From: Ectothiorhodospiraceae bacterium
GTDB lineage: Bacteria; Pseudomonadota; Gammaproteobacteria; Nitrococcales; Aquisalimonadaceae
Assembly (NCBI GenBank): GCA_003565775.1
Contig: PXAT01000189.1
Span: 1 to 40,741, forward strand
Direction: 5' to 3'
Length of the DNA stretch: 40,741 nt
In this document: positions 31,945-40,711 of the stretch, in pieces
Numbering within the stretch: the stretch's first letter is position 1
How the letters are laid out: each line of letters starts with the position of its first letter
Made by a program: the position numbers and the translations under genes
Notes under the pieces: model-generated
Told to the model about the DNA's origin: nothing
Databases searched by the model: none
Seen by the model: the letters and a program-made list of their open reading frames with translations, nothing else

Positions 31945-32892
31945 ATGCCCGATCTCCTGCTCATCGGTCTCGGCATCCTCCTGCTGACCGCCGGTGGTGA
32001 AGCGGTTGTGCGCGGCGCCCTGAGTGCAGCGCAGCGGCTCGGCGTCTCCCCGTTGCTCGCCGGCATTGTCATCGTCGGAATCGGGACCTCGTCGCCGGAA
32101 CTCGTGGTGTCGGTCAATGCCGCGCTCACCGGCCAGCCGGACATCGCCGTCGGTAACGTCGTGGGCAGCAACATCAGCAATGTCCTGCTGATTCTCGGGA
32201 TTTGTGGCCTGATCCTGCCGCTTGTCACCACCCGGGCGGCGCTGATGCGCGACGGTCTGGCCATGATTGCCGCCAGTGGCCTGATGGTCGCCCTGATGGC
32301 CGGCGGCAGCCTTGGCCGGTTTGATGCGCTGTTGTTGTTACTGGCTCTGATGGCCTATCTCGTCTGGGCCTATCGCACGGAACGTTTGGCGCCGAGTGCG
32401 GACGATCCGGACCCGTCGCCTGCGGCGCTGCCCGGTGGGGTTCCGCTGTTGCTGCTTGCCTTGTCCGGCGGACTCCTCGTGCTGATCGCCGGCTCCAGCC
32501 TGCTGTTGCAGGGAGCGGTGGGCATCGCGCGGGATTTCGGCCTGTCCGAGGCTGTCATCGGACTGACGCTGGTGGCGGTGGGAACCTCGCTTCCGGAACT
32601 GGCGGTTTCGCTACTCGCCGTGATGCGCCGTCAGGCGGGCATGGCGGTGGGCAACATTCTCGGCAGCAATATCTTCAACGTGCTGGGGATACTCGGCCTG
32701 GCGGCGTTTCTCCAGCCGCTGGAAATGGCGCGACGGATCGTGATTTTCGATCAGTGGGTGATGCTGGGAACGTCGGTATTGCTGCTTGTGTTCCTGTTCC
32801 CGGGGTTGCGCATCAATCGGCTGGAAGCGGCCATCCTGCTGGCGGGATACATCGTCTATCTGGGGCTGACTCTGGGCGGGGCGTTCGGTTAG
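31945..32892 (+). CDS. Calcium/sodium antiporter (YrbG-like, CaCA family)
   Basis: 315 aa with ten membrane helices in two inverted halves. Each half has the alpha-repeat signature: GTSSPELVVS with GNVVGSNISNVLLILG (about 47-85), and GTSLPELAVS with GNILGSNIFNVLGILG (about 213-250). These acidic and Asn/Ser residues bind the exchanged ions. A short Pro/Asp-rich loop (SADDPDPSPA) separates the halves. CaCA exchangers of this type trade Na+ or H+ for Ca2+; the coupling ion is not fixed by sequence. It follows ctaB after 60 bases and may be read through from it. Confidence 0.9.
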   Translation: MPDLLLIGLGILLLTAGGEAVVRGALSAAQRLGVSPLLAGIVIVGIGTSSPELVVSVNAALTGQPDIAVGNVVGSNISNVLLILGICGLILPLVTTRAALMRDGLAMIAASGLMVALMAGGSLGRFDALLLLLALMAYLVWAYRTERLAPSADDPDPSPAALPGGVPLLLLALSGGLLVLIAGSSLLLQGAVGIARDFGLSEAVIGLTLVAVGTSLPELAVSLLAVMRRQAGMAVGNILGSNIFNVLGILGLAAFLQPLEMARRIVIFDQWVMLGTSVLLLVFLFPGLRINRLEAAILLAGYIVYLGLTLGGAFG

Positions 32893-32902
32893 GTTTGCTG
32901 TG

Positions 32903-32921
32903 GCCGGGCGGAGCGCCCGGC
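32903..32921. terminator. Hairpin between the convergent exchanger and zinc-finger genes
   Basis: GCCGGGCG (32903-32910), a GAG loop and CGCCCGGC (32914-32921) form a perfect 8-bp stem just past the exchanger stop codon. An A-run at 32934-32939 lies on the far side, so a T-run follows the stem on neither strand. Its role as a terminator is only positional. Confidence 0.4.
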
Positions 32922-32989
32922 GCCGGGCGCCAGAAAAAAGCTCATCGGCGACAGGGCTCGCCATCTGCGTGCAGCGGATGGTATGCCGC

Positions 32990-33247
32990 TCAGGCTTCGC
33001 GGCGGTTGAGGCGGGCGATCTCGGGGTCGTCGGGATCGAAGTCCGTGAGCCGGTACTTCGCGCCGCAGTACATGCAGGTCGCCTCGCCGGTCTTGTGAAT
33101 CGGCAGATAGATTCGCGGGTGCGAGTTCCACAGGGACATGCCCGGCATGGGGCAGGACAGCGGCATGTCCTTGCGCGTGACGTCGTACCGGTTGGCCGCA
33201 TTCGGTTCGATCAGATCCTCGCGGTCATGGGTCTGCGGATCAGGCAT
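32990..33247 (-). CDS. Zinc-finger (zf-CHCC, NDUFS6-like) domain protein
   Basis: 85 aa. A zinc site is formed by C32 (in LSCPMPGMSLW), H43 (in NSHPRIYLPI), C58 and C61 (in CMYCGAKYRL). This CHCC family includes mitochondrial NDUFS6, a complex I accessory subunit; the bacterial copies are uncharacterised. Its ATG at 33247 overlaps the ilvE stop by 8 bases, so it is coupled to ilvE and ends the glnE-ilvE operon. An in-frame ATG further up would lie deeper inside ilvE and is less likely. Confidence 0.85.
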   Translation of the reverse strand: MPDPQTHDREDLIEPNAANRYDVTRKDMPLSCPMPGMSLWNSHPRIYLPIHKTGEATCMYCGAKYRLTDFDPDDPEIARLNRREA

Positions 33248-34181
33248 CGGCCGGTTCCTCCACAAAGCTCAGCCATTCGGAATGCACGTCACGTCGACCC
33301 TCGACCTGGTCGAAATACATGCGCTGCAGGCGTTCGGTGATCGGTCCACGGCTGCCGTTGCCGATAGACCGGCCGTCCAGTTCGCGGATCGGTGTCACTT
33401 CGGCGGCGGTGCCGGTGAAGAAGGCTTCATCGGCGGTATACACCTCGTCGCGGGTGATGCGCTTTTCGCGCACCGGAAGCTCGATCTCGGCCGCCAGCTT
33501 GATCACCGTGTCGCGGGTAATGCCTTCCAGTGCCGAGGTCAGCTCGGGCGTATACAGCACACCGTCGCGAACCATGAAGAAGTTCTCGCCGGAACCCTCG
33601 CAGACGAAGCCGTCCACATCCAGCAGCAGCGCCTCGTCATAGCCGCAATCCTCGGCTTCCTTCAGGGCCATCATCGAGTTCATGTAATTGCCGTTGGCTT
33701 TGGCCCGGCACATGGTGACATTGACGTGATGCCGGCTGAATGACGAGGTCTTCACGCGGATGCCGCGTTCCATGTTCTCGGCGCCCAGATAGGAGCCCCA
33801 CTCCCAGGCGGCGACCATGGCATGCGCCTTCAGGTTGTGCGCATGCAGCCCCATGCCCTCTGAGCCGTAGAAGATCATCGGCCGGATGTAGGCGCTTTCC
33901 AGTTCGTTGGCGCGCAGAGCGGCGAGGATGGCGTTGTTGATCTCGGCGGGCTCGAACGGCAGACGCATGCCGAGGATCTTGGCCGAATTGAACAGACGCC
34001 GTGTGTGTTCTGCCAGCCGAAAAACGGCCGTGCCGCGCTCGGTGCGATACGCGCGAATGCCCTCGAACACTCCCATGCCGTAGTGCAGGGTATGGGTCAG
34101 CACATGCACCTTGGCATCACGCCAGGGCAGCATTTCGCCGTCCATCCAGATGACGCCGTCGCGGTCATCCATGGTCATCAT
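33240..34181 (-). CDS. ilvE: Branched-chain amino acid aminotransferase
   Basis: 313 aa, fold-type IV pyridoxal-phosphate transaminase of the usual length. Landmarks are HTLHYGMGVFEGIRAY near 30-45 and RPMIFYGSEGMGL. The Schiff-base Lys is in CRAKANGNYMNSMMALKEAE (about 158-178), followed by GSGENFFMV. It converts valine, leucine and isoleucine to their keto acids and back. The start overlaps glnE by 17 bases. Two adjacent ATGs (34181, 34178) follow GAGGAG and the second has the better spacing. The same glnE-ilvE order is known in Pseudomonas. Confidence 0.96.
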   Translation of the reverse strand: MMTMDDRDGVIWMDGEMLPWRDAKVHVLTHTLHYGMGVFEGIRAYRTERGTAVFRLAEHTRRLFNSAKILGMRLPFEPAEINNAILAALRANELESAYIRPMIFYGSEGMGLHAHNLKAHAMVAAWEWGSYLGAENMERGIRVKTSSFSRHHVNVTMCRAKANGNYMNSMMALKEAEDCGYDEALLLDVDGFVCEGSGENFFMVRDGVLYTPELTSALEGITRDTVIKLAAEIELPVREKRITRDEVYTADEAFFTGTAAEVTPIRELDGRSIGNGSRGPITERLQRMYFDQVEGRRDVHSEWLSFVEEPADA

Positions 34182-37092
34182 TGGTCTCCTCGGCCGCCGG
34201 TTCGTCGGTGGCGGTCATCAGTCGGTGCCAGACAGCGGTTACGCCCTCGCGCAGCTTTGCCAGCTCGGAGGCTTCTATACGCGCCTTTCGCTCCTGCAGG
34301 GTGGCTCGGTGGATACGGGCCCGATAGGTCCGGTAAGCCTCCACCAGGGTGGTCGCTTCATCGCGACTGAAAAAGCCGGCTTCATTCAGCTCGCCGATCA
34401 GACGCACGTTGTCGGTGTAGCGCAGCAGTGCCGGCACCGAACGCGCCCCTGACAGGACGCCGTATTGCACCATAAATTCGATATCAGCGACACCGCCGCG
34501 GTCCTGTTTCAGATCGAACACATCAGGCTTGTCGCTGCCTTTCTCGCCACGCATCCGCTCGCGCATGTCGTGCACGTCACGGCGCAGTTTCTCGCGATCC
34601 CGCTCCCGCGTGAGGATCTCCCGACGAATTTCCTCGAAGGCTTCGGCCATTGCAGGATCACCCGCCACACACCGGGCTCTCACCAGGGCCTGATGTTCCC
34701 AGGTCCAGGCCTTGTCTCGCTGGTAGTCGGCATAGGCCGACAGGCTGGTTGCCAGCAGCCCCGCCCGACCGCTGGGCCGCAGGCGCGTATCGACTTCATA
34801 CAGAATGCCACCCGCGGTGGTCGCGCCGAGAATGTGGATGATGCGCTGGGCCAGACGCACGAAAAAGACATTGTTATCGACGGCGCGCTCGCCATTGGTC
34901 ATCTGCCGGTCTCCGCGACTGTCGTGCACGAAGACCAGATCCAGATCCGAGCCGTAGCCGAGTTCCAGGCTACCGAGCTTGCCGTAGGCGATGATCGCGA
35001 AGCTCGGTTCCAGGGTCTCGCCGTCCACCACGCAGGTGGGGCGGCCATGGCGTTTCTCAAGATGATGCCAGGCAATGTCGAGTACCTGCTCGAGTACCAC
35101 TTCCGCGATATCCGTGAGCAGGTCCGACACCACCATCAGCCGGGTGACGCCGGCCACGTCGGCGGCCGCCAGGCGCAGGGTGTTGACCTGCTTGAACTGA
35201 CGCAGAACCTCCATCTGCTGTTCCAGATCGTCCGGATCCTCTTCCGCGAGGCTTTCCCGCAACTGCGTCTCCAGCGACTTGCGTTCCAGTGGCGCGTAGA
35301 GCTTGCGGGGATCGAGCAATTCGCCGAGCAATACCGGCAGTCGGGTAATCAGTCGCGCGATCCACGGGCTGGCGGAACAGAGCTTGACCAGTTGTGACAG
35401 GGCCATCGGCCGCTCGGCCAGCAGAGAGACATAGACCGTGCGGCGGACAATCGCCTCGAGCAGATCGATCAGCCGGGCCAGTGTTTCGTCCGGGTTTTCC
35501 GTGTAGCCGACCGCGCCCAGCAACAGCGGCATCAGCCGGTCCAGTCGCTGATGCCCGGTGTCGGTGAGAGAGCGGCAGTGACTGCCGTCGCGAAATGCCT
35601 GGATCCGTTGAACGGCCTCGTCAGGCTGCTCGAAGCCGCTGTTGGCGAGCAGGGTCCGTGACTCGTCTGCGCTCAGTTCGCGGGCCCAGATATCCCCGAC
35701 CTCCAGTGTTTCGTGGGGTATCGGCTCGTCCTCGACCTGGGGCGAGGCAAACACCTGATCGAAATGCTCGCGCACGTGACGTCGGTGCATGTCGAGGTCG
35801 GCCGTGTAGTCATCCCAGCTTTCGTAGCCCATGCCGAAGGCGAGGCGCATGCGGTGGATGGGCTTGTCGGGCAGTTCGTGCGTTTGCTCGTCCTTGATCG
35901 CCTGCAGTCGGTTCTCGCTGCGGCGAAGGAATTCGTAACCTTCCATGAGACCGCGGATGACGAAGCCCGGCAGCGCCCCGGACTCCGCCAGGCATTCCAG
36001 GACCGGCATCAGGCGCCGCTGCTGCAGTTCCTTTTCCCGGCCGCCGCGGATGATCTGGAAGGCCTGAGCAATGAACTCCACCTCGCGAATGCCGCCGGCA
36101 CCGAGTTTGATGTTGGATTCCAGTCCCCGCCGTTCGACTTCCTTGGCGATCATCGCCTTCATCTCGCGCAGTGATTCCAGCGCACCGAAATCCAGATAGC
36201 GCCGGAACACGAAAGGCGTCAGCGCATCCATCAGGGCGTTGCCGGCGTCACGGTTGCCACCGACGACGCGCGCCTTGACCATGGCGTAACGCTCCCATTC
36301 TCGACCCTGGGCTTCGTAGTAGCTCTCGATCTGGTCGCTGGTCATGACCAGCGCACCGGAGTCGCCATAGGGCCGCAGGCGCATATCGACCCGGAACACG
36401 AAGCCGTCGACAGTCTGCGCATTGAGGCTGTTGATCACCCTCTGGCCCAGCTTCATGAAGTACTGGGCATTGTCGCGGCTCTTGTCGCCGTCGGTGTGAC
36501 CGGGCGCGCTGAAGCCGAAAATCAGATCGATGTCGGAGGAATAATTGAGCTCCTCGCCACCCAGCTTGCCCATGCCAATGACATAGAAGTGTGATTCCTC
36601 GCCGTCCGGGCCGCGCGGCACACCGAAGCGTTCCTTGAGCGGCTTCTCGTGCCAGGCCACCGTCGCATCGATGCATGCCTCGGCCAGGCGGGACAGGTCG
36701 AACAGGGTCTCGTCGAGGCTGACCCAGCCGGCAAGATCGCGCCAGGCAATCCGGACCATTTCGCGGTTGCGGAAGCGTCGCAGCTCCCGGTCCAGCGTCT
36801 CGACATCCTCCAGATCGACGGTTCGCGCCATCAGCGACCGGTACAGGGTGTCGGCGTCGTAAGGCGTCTCCAGATCGCCGCTGCTGACCAGATCCTGCAG
36901 CAGGGCATGATCGCGCAGGCAGGAGCGGGCGACGAACGGGCTGCAGGCCCAGACTGCCGGCAGCGACTGGCGCAGCAGCTCGGAATCCGGCAGGTCGTCC
37001 ACTTCGAGGTAGTCCGACAGCCACTCCGACACCTGTTCGCGGAGGGTGGTCGGCAGACGGGACATGGCACGGTCAATCAGATCGCGGGACAC
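34165..37092 (-). CDS. glnE: Bifunctional glutamine synthetase adenylyltransferase/deadenylylase
   Basis: 975 aa, full length. Two nucleotidyltransferase halves are visible: the N-terminal deadenylylating domain with GMGKLGGEELNYSSDIDLIF (about 172-191) and the C-terminal adenylylating domain with AYGKLGSLELGYGSDLDLVF near residue 710. Each carries the paired Asp of the metal site. GlnE switches glutamine synthetase off by adding AMP to a Tyr and on by removing it, under control of PII. It is the first gene of the glnE-ilvE-zinc-finger operon and diverges from hldD. Confidence 0.97.
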   Translation of the reverse strand: MSRDLIDRAMSRLPTTLREQVSEWLSDYLEVDDLPDSELLRQSLPAVWACSPFVARSCLRDHALLQDLVSSGDLETPYDADTLYRSLMARTVDLEDVETLDRELRRFRNREMVRIAWRDLAGWVSLDETLFDLSRLAEACIDATVAWHEKPLKERFGVPRGPDGEESHFYVIGMGKLGGEELNYSSDIDLIFGFSAPGHTDGDKSRDNAQYFMKLGQRVINSLNAQTVDGFVFRVDMRLRPYGDSGALVMTSDQIESYYEAQGREWERYAMVKARVVGGNRDAGNALMDALTPFVFRRYLDFGALESLREMKAMIAKEVERRGLESNIKLGAGGIREVEFIAQAFQIIRGGREKELQQRRLMPVLECLAESGALPGFVIRGLMEGYEFLRRSENRLQAIKDEQTHELPDKPIHRMRLAFGMGYESWDDYTADLDMHRRHVREHFDQVFASPQVEDEPIPHETLEVGDIWARELSADESRTLLANSGFEQPDEAVQRIQAFRDGSHCRSLTDTGHQRLDRLMPLLLGAVGYTENPDETLARLIDLLEAIVRRTVYVSLLAERPMALSQLVKLCSASPWIARLITRLPVLLGELLDPRKLYAPLERKSLETQLRESLAEEDPDDLEQQMEVLRQFKQVNTLRLAAADVAGVTRLMVVSDLLTDIAEVVLEQVLDIAWHHLEKRHGRPTCVVDGETLEPSFAIIAYGKLGSLELGYGSDLDLVFVHDSRGDRQMTNGERAVDNNVFFVRLAQRIIHILGATTAGGILYEVDTRLRPSGRAGLLATSLSAYADYQRDKAWTWEHQALVRARCVAGDPAMAEAFEEIRREILTRERDREKLRRDVHDMRERMRGEKGSDKPDVFDLKQDRGGVADIEFMVQYGVLSGARSVPALLRYTDNVRLIGELNEAGFFSRDEATTLVEAYRTYRARIHRATLQERKARIEASELAKLREGVTAVWHRLMTATDEPAAEETNDDHG

Positions 37093-37251
37093 GGCTGGCT
37101 TCCACTCGGTTTGATGTGGTCATCACGTTACAGGCAGGGCCGTAGGGCGCCAAGATGCAGACGCATTGGCGAGCTGCGCGCGACAAGGCTGTGTTGGCCG
37201 GAAGCTGCGTTAGAATAGGCACACTGGAACTCGGCAAGACGGATGGTTTTC
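37093..37251. promoter_or_regulatory. Divergent glnE/hldD promoter region
   Basis: 159 bases separate the two divergent starts. TAGAAT at 37211-37216 matches five of six -10 positions for hldD, but no good -35 lies at the usual distance, so the promoter is only tentative. No operator was recognised. Confidence 0.3.
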
Positions 37252-38193
37252 ATGCTTATCGTGACCGGCGGGGCGGGCTTCATCGGCAGCAACATCGTGC
37301 ATGGCCTCAATCAGCGGGGCCGCAGCGACATCATTGTCGTCGACGACCTGCGCGATGGCCGCAAGGCGCTGAACCTCGCCGATCTGACCATTGCCGATTA
37401 CTACGACAAGGACGAGTTCATCAGTCTGATCCGTGACGGTAAGGATATCGGTGAAATCGAAGCGGTGCTTCATCAGGGCGCCTGTTCCACCACCACGGAG
37501 TGGGACGGCAAGTACATGATGGAGACCAACTACCGCTATACGCGGGAGCTGTTTCACTGGTGTCAGAATCGCCGGATTCCTCTGGTGTACGCCTCATCCG
37601 CAGCCACCTATGGTGGCGGGCGGGAATTCCGCGAAGAACCGTCCTGCGAGCGACCGCTGAATGTCTATGGCTACTCGAAACTCGCTTTCGATCAGTATTT
37701 CCGGCGCTACCTGGATGATCTGCGTGCCCCGGTGGTGGGGCTGCGTTACTTCAACGTCTACGGACCACGGGAACAGCACAAGGGCAGCATGGCCAGTGTG
37801 ATCCATCATTTCGGTAACCAGATGCAGGAATCCGGCCGGATAAAACTGTTCGAAGGTTGTGATGGTTATGCCGACGGCGAACAGGAGCGCGATTTCGTCG
37901 ACGTGCGTGACTGCGTTGCAATCAATCTCTGGTTTCTCGAGCACCCCGAGGTCAGCGGCATCTTCAATCTGGGTACCGGGCAGGCGCGGCCGTTCAATGC
38001 CATGGCGAGAGCCTTCCTCGACTGGCACGGCCGCGGCGAAATCGAATACATCCCGTTCCCGGAGCACCTGAAGGGGCGCTACCAGAGTTATACCCAGGCC
38101 GATCTGACGGCCTTGCGGAATGCCGGTTGCGACCACACTTTCCATGACGTGGAAGCGGGCGTGAAGGCCTATCTTGACGCGGTTTCCGGATAG
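37252..38193 (+). CDS. hldD: ADP-L-glycero-D-manno-heptose 6-epimerase
   Basis: 313 aa. It is a short-chain dehydrogenase/epimerase fold with NADP-binding [11 protein letters not shown] (5-15), the catalytic YGYSK (Y139, K143), and the family-specific [20 protein letters not shown] (74-93) and [18 protein letters not shown]. It makes the heptose donor for the LPS inner core. The ATG at 37252 gives the usual [12 protein letters not shown] start. An in-frame ATG 9 bases upstream is possible. It precedes kdoO and kdkA, which also act on the LPS core. Confidence 0.95.
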   Translation: MLIVTGGAGFIGSNIVHGLNQRGRSDIIVVDDLRDGRKALNLADLTIADYYDKDEFISLIRDGKDIGEIEAVLHQGACSTTTEWDGKYMMETNYRYTRELFHWCQNRRIPLVYASSAATYGGGREFREEPSCERPLNVYGYSKLAFDQYFRRYLDDLRAPVVGLRYFNVYGPREQHKGSMASVIHHFGNQMQESGRIKLFEGCDGYADGEQERDFVDVRDCVAINLWFLEHPEVSGIFNLGTGQARPFNAMARAFLDWHGRGEIEYIPFPEHLKGRYQSYTQADLTALRNAGCDHTFHDVEAGVKAYLDAVSG

Positions 38194-38216
38194 CGGATTT
38201 GTTGCCGTGCAGGGGC

Positions 38217-38249
38217 GTAGGGTGGGTCAAGCGAAGCGGACCCACGCGG
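38217..38249 (+). repeat. REP-like element (GTAG head) between hldD and kdoO
   Basis: GTAGGGTGGGTC...GACCCACGCGG: the GTAG head is followed by a 7-bp stem (GGTGGGTC with GACCCAC) around a small inner hairpin, ending CACGCGG. It has the same orientation and outer motif as the REPs at 39958 and 40671. It lies 46 bases before the kdoO ATG and may affect expression of that gene or mark a past RAYT event. Confidence 0.72.
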
Positions 38250-38295
38250 AATTTGCACTATCGACGCGCCCGAGAAAGGCGCCTGGAGTACCGAA

Positions 38296-39213
38296 ATGAC
38301 GAACTCGATTGTTGATGTGACAGCCGACGCCTACGCCAACCCGGGCGACCAGTTCGAACGGGCGCTGGAGGAAGGCCGCATCCTGCGTTTTCAGCCGGGC
38401 ATGCTGCCGCTGCCAACCGAAGAGGACATGGATTTCCTGCGCGAGGAAGTCGGTGCGCTGATCACGCTCAAGAACATCAGCTATCACCCGGACGGCGACT
38501 ACATCACCGGCATGAAAAAGGTGGGCGACACCGAGCAACGCCTGCGCGCCATTCTGCGCAAGTACAGCGACACCGTTAACGGTTTCCTCGGCGCCGCGCT
38601 GCCGCATTACGCGCGGAGCTGGCACCAGCAGAAAGTGAATTTCCGTCCGGTGCAGGAGAAGGGGCGCAAGATCAAGCGGCATTCCAACAATGAACTGCTG
38701 CATGTCGACGCCTTCCCGGCCGGGGCCACCCATGGTCGTCGGCCCCTGCGCTTTTTCACCAACATCAACCAGACCGAACCGCGCATCTGGCGGATCGCCG
38801 AGCAGTTCGATGAGCTGTACAAGGCCTACGCGAAAGAAGCCGGGATTGATCCGAACCTGTCGGTCCGCGGGAATCCGGCCGAACGCGCCTGGTCCGGCGC
38901 GCTGGCCGGCCTGGCAAAGCTGGGTCTGCCGCAACTGCAGGTGATCGGCGATACCTCGCCCTACGATCGCGCCATGCGTCAGATGCACAACTGGATGAAG
39001 GACAACGATAGCTTCCAGAAGGATCCGAGCCGCGGCGAGGAACTGGCCTTCCAGCCCTTCGAGAGCTGGGCGGTCATGACCGATGCGGTCAGCCACGCGG
39101 CACTGTCGGGCCAGCATGCGCTGGTGGCCACGTACTATGTGGAACTGGATGCCTGCCGGCTGCCCGAGCGGGCTCCCTACAACGTGGTCGCGCGCGGAGC
39201 CCAAGCGGCCTGA
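38296..39213 (+). CDS. kdoO: Kdo hydroxylase (KdoO-like, Fe(II)/2-oxoglutarate dioxygenase)
   Basis: 305 aa. The iron motif HxD is in ELLHVDAFPAG (H136, D138). RPLRFFTNINQTEPRIWRI, IHNWMKDN-like MHNWMKDND, and VSHAALSGQHALV near the end (distal His) match the Kdo-hydroxylase family seen in Burkholderia and Yersinia. The enzyme hydroxylates position 3 of Kdo in the LPS inner core, giving Ko, using O2 and 2-oxoglutarate. GGAG precedes the ATG at 38296. Its stop overlaps the kdkA start (TGATG), so the two are coupled. Confidence 0.85.
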   Translation: MTNSIVDVTADAYANPGDQFERALEEGRILRFQPGMLPLPTEEDMDFLREEVGALITLKNISYHPDGDYITGMKKVGDTEQRLRAILRKYSDTVNGFLGAALPHYARSWHQQKVNFRPVQEKGRKIKRHSNNELLHVDAFPAGATHGRRPLRFFTNINQTEPRIWRIAEQFDELYKAYAKEAGIDPNLSVRGNPAERAWSGALAGLAKLGLPQLQVIGDTSPYDRAMRQMHNWMKDNDSFQKDPSRGEELAFQPFESWAVMTDAVSHAALSGQHALVATYYVELDACRLPERAPYNVVARGAQAA

Positions 39214-39950
39214 TGCAGGCTGCGACCTTTCGCAACGGCCGTATCCGCTACATCTATGACGCCAGTCTGGCGGCACCGCCGGCAGACTGGCTGTTCGAGC
39301 CCGCGACACTGGACGAAAACGGTCTGGTGCTGGAGCGCGGCGGCGGTCGCGGCACCGTGATCTTCATCTCCGATCCCTATCAGTCCGGTCAGCAGTGGGC
39401 GCTGCGGCATTACATGCGCGGTGGCTCGGTGGCGCGCGTGTTCGGCGACCGTTACTGGTGGAGCGGCCTCGACGGCACACGCGCCTGGCGCGAGTGGCAC
39501 TACACGTCGCAGCTTTTCGATGCGGGCCTACCCGTGGCCCGGCCGATCGCCGGTCGTGTGGTGCGTGAAGGCCCTTTCTATCGGTCCGACTTCATCACCG
39601 TCAGGGTTCCCGGCACCGAGTCCTTCGATGATCTGCTCAGCCGCGGCGAAGTCCCGATGGAAACCTGGCGTGCCATCGGCACAACCATTCGCCGTTTCCA
39701 CGACGCCGGCGCCTGGCACAGTGACCTGAACAGCCGCAACATCCTGATCGGTCCCGAGCCCGACAGCATCCATATCATCGACTGGGACCGCGGCGAATGG
39801 CGCCACGGTCCCGGCGACTGGCGCGAAGCCAACCTCGACCGCCTCAAGCGCGACCTGGAAAAGCGGCTGCGCATCAAGGACGTCTGGGCCTACACCCCGG
39901 AAGGTCATGCAGCACTCCTGGCCGGATACGCGGAAAAGCCTCGCAGTTAG
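39213..39950 (+). CDS. kdkA: 3-deoxy-D-manno-octulosonic acid (Kdo) kinase
   Basis: 245 aa, kinase-like fold. Landmarks are RHYMRGGSVAR (nucleotide side, with the Arg-Gly-Gly turn) and REWHYTSQLFDAGLPVARPI. The catalytic loop is AWHSDLNSRNILI (Asp and Asn of the HxDxxxxN type), followed by IHIIDWDRG as the metal DxD-like motif. KdkA phosphorylates Kdo at O-4, which blocks or redirects further sugar addition. It is coupled to kdoO by TGATG. One organism carrying both Kdo hydroxylation and phosphorylation is uncommon in the families I know. Confidence 0.93.
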   Translation: MQAATFRNGRIRYIYDASLAAPPADWLFEPATLDENGLVLERGGGRGTVIFISDPYQSGQQWALRHYMRGGSVARVFGDRYWWSGLDGTRAWREWHYTSQLFDAGLPVARPIAGRVVREGPFYRSDFITVRVPGTESFDDLLSRGEVPMETWRAIGTTIRRFHDAGAWHSDLNSRNILIGPEPDSIHIIDWDRGEWRHGPGDWREANLDRLKRDLEKRLRIKDVWAYTPEGHAALLAGYAEKPRS

Positions 39951-39957
39951 CCGATCT

Positions 39958-39998
39958 GTAGGGTGTGTTGTCGGACAGCAGTCCGGTAACGCACGCGG
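39958..39998 (+). repeat. REP element with GTAG head, left of the RAYT gene
   Basis: GTAG followed by a 14-bp stem (39963-39976 with 39981-39994, three G-T wobbles) closed by an AGCA loop, ending CACGCGG. It has the form expected for the DNA target of a REP-associated tyrosine transposase: a short head and an imperfect hairpin. It matches the REP at 40671 in head, outer stem and tail while the loop differs. Confidence 0.85.
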
Positions 39999-40097
39999 AC
40001 CGCAAGCATCGGAGTTCCGCCACGGAAGGGCTATAACGACAACGTTCAGATGATGGCCAACGGTCAACGCGTTGTCCGTGATGAGGCGCATGACAAG

Positions 40098-40637
40098 TCA
40101 TTCGATTTCCATGGTCTGGATCGACGCAGGCTCGCCATTCTCGCCCCAATTTTGAGGATAGACACCCGCCGATATCGCGCGCTGCAAGCTGCTGAAAGGC
40201 CACAGTGAAGGGCGTTCCACCAGATGGTGTTTGACCGGGTTGAAGTGGATGTAATCCATGTGCCGGTGCAGATCATCCTCCGATTTTATCGCGTGCTCCC
40301 AGAATCGGCGTTGCCAGATCGGACGTTCGGATCGCCGGCGCCGTGAGAAAGAAGTTTCAGTAGTCGCCGGGCTTAGCGGCGAGAAACGCGACTTGATCAA
40401 GCGCCAGCGTGTGCCGTAGTCGGCGTCCCCCTTGGGGAGAGTCCAGACCATGTGCATGTGATCCGGCAAGATCACGGCCGCATCGATACGGAAAGGGTGA
40501 CTCCCCAGAACAAACCGAAATGCATCGCGAAGCCTCGTAACGTTATCCGGATGCTCGAAATAGCCGATCCGTTCGTATGTAACCACGGTAAAGAAGTAGG
40601 TCCCGCCTGGTATCCGGGCTCTGCGGTAGTAAGACAT
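40098..40637 (-). CDS. REP-associated tyrosine transposase (RAYT, IS200-like Y1)
   Basis: 179 aa. It starts MSYYRRARIPGGTYFFTVVT, typical for the family. The HUH metal site is HMHMVW (H60, H62). The conserved WQRRFWEHAI (about 108-117) and YIHFNPVKHHLV (about 129-140) give the catalytic Tyr129. Such enzymes cut and rejoin single-stranded REP hairpins, and they are usually domesticated single-copy genes. An AAGGAGG site lies 5 bases before the ATG at 40637. REP hairpins flank it on both sides, forming a unit like the known REPtrons. Confidence 0.92.
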   Translation of the reverse strand: MSYYRRARIPGGTYFFTVVTYERIGYFEHPDNVTRLRDAFRFVLGSHPFRIDAAVILPDHMHMVWTLPKGDADYGTRWRLIKSRFSPLSPATTETSFSRRRRSERPIWQRRFWEHAIKSEDDLHRHMDYIHFNPVKHHLVERPSLWPFSSLQRAISAGVYPQNWGENGEPASIQTMEIE

Positions 40638-40670
40638 GCTGCCTCCTTGCGTTTGCATGCCGACGATTTT

Positions 40671-40711
40671 GTAGGGTGTGTTGCCGGGCTTCGTCCCGGT
40701 AACGCACGCCG
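40671..40711 (+). repeat. REP element with GTAG head, right of the RAYT gene
   Basis: GTAG at 40671-40674, a 13-bp stem (40676-40688 with 40695-40707, two G-T wobbles) around a CTTCGT loop, then GCCG. It has the same orientation as the REP at 39958, so the two flank the RAYT gene as direct repeats. It lies just upstream of the RAYT start and could influence its expression. Confidence 0.85.

Noticed and set aside
34465-35397. A 310-codon plus-strand frame opposite glnE
   Set aside because: GlnE is certain on the minus strand; the antisense peptide has no recognisable fold or ribosome-binding site.
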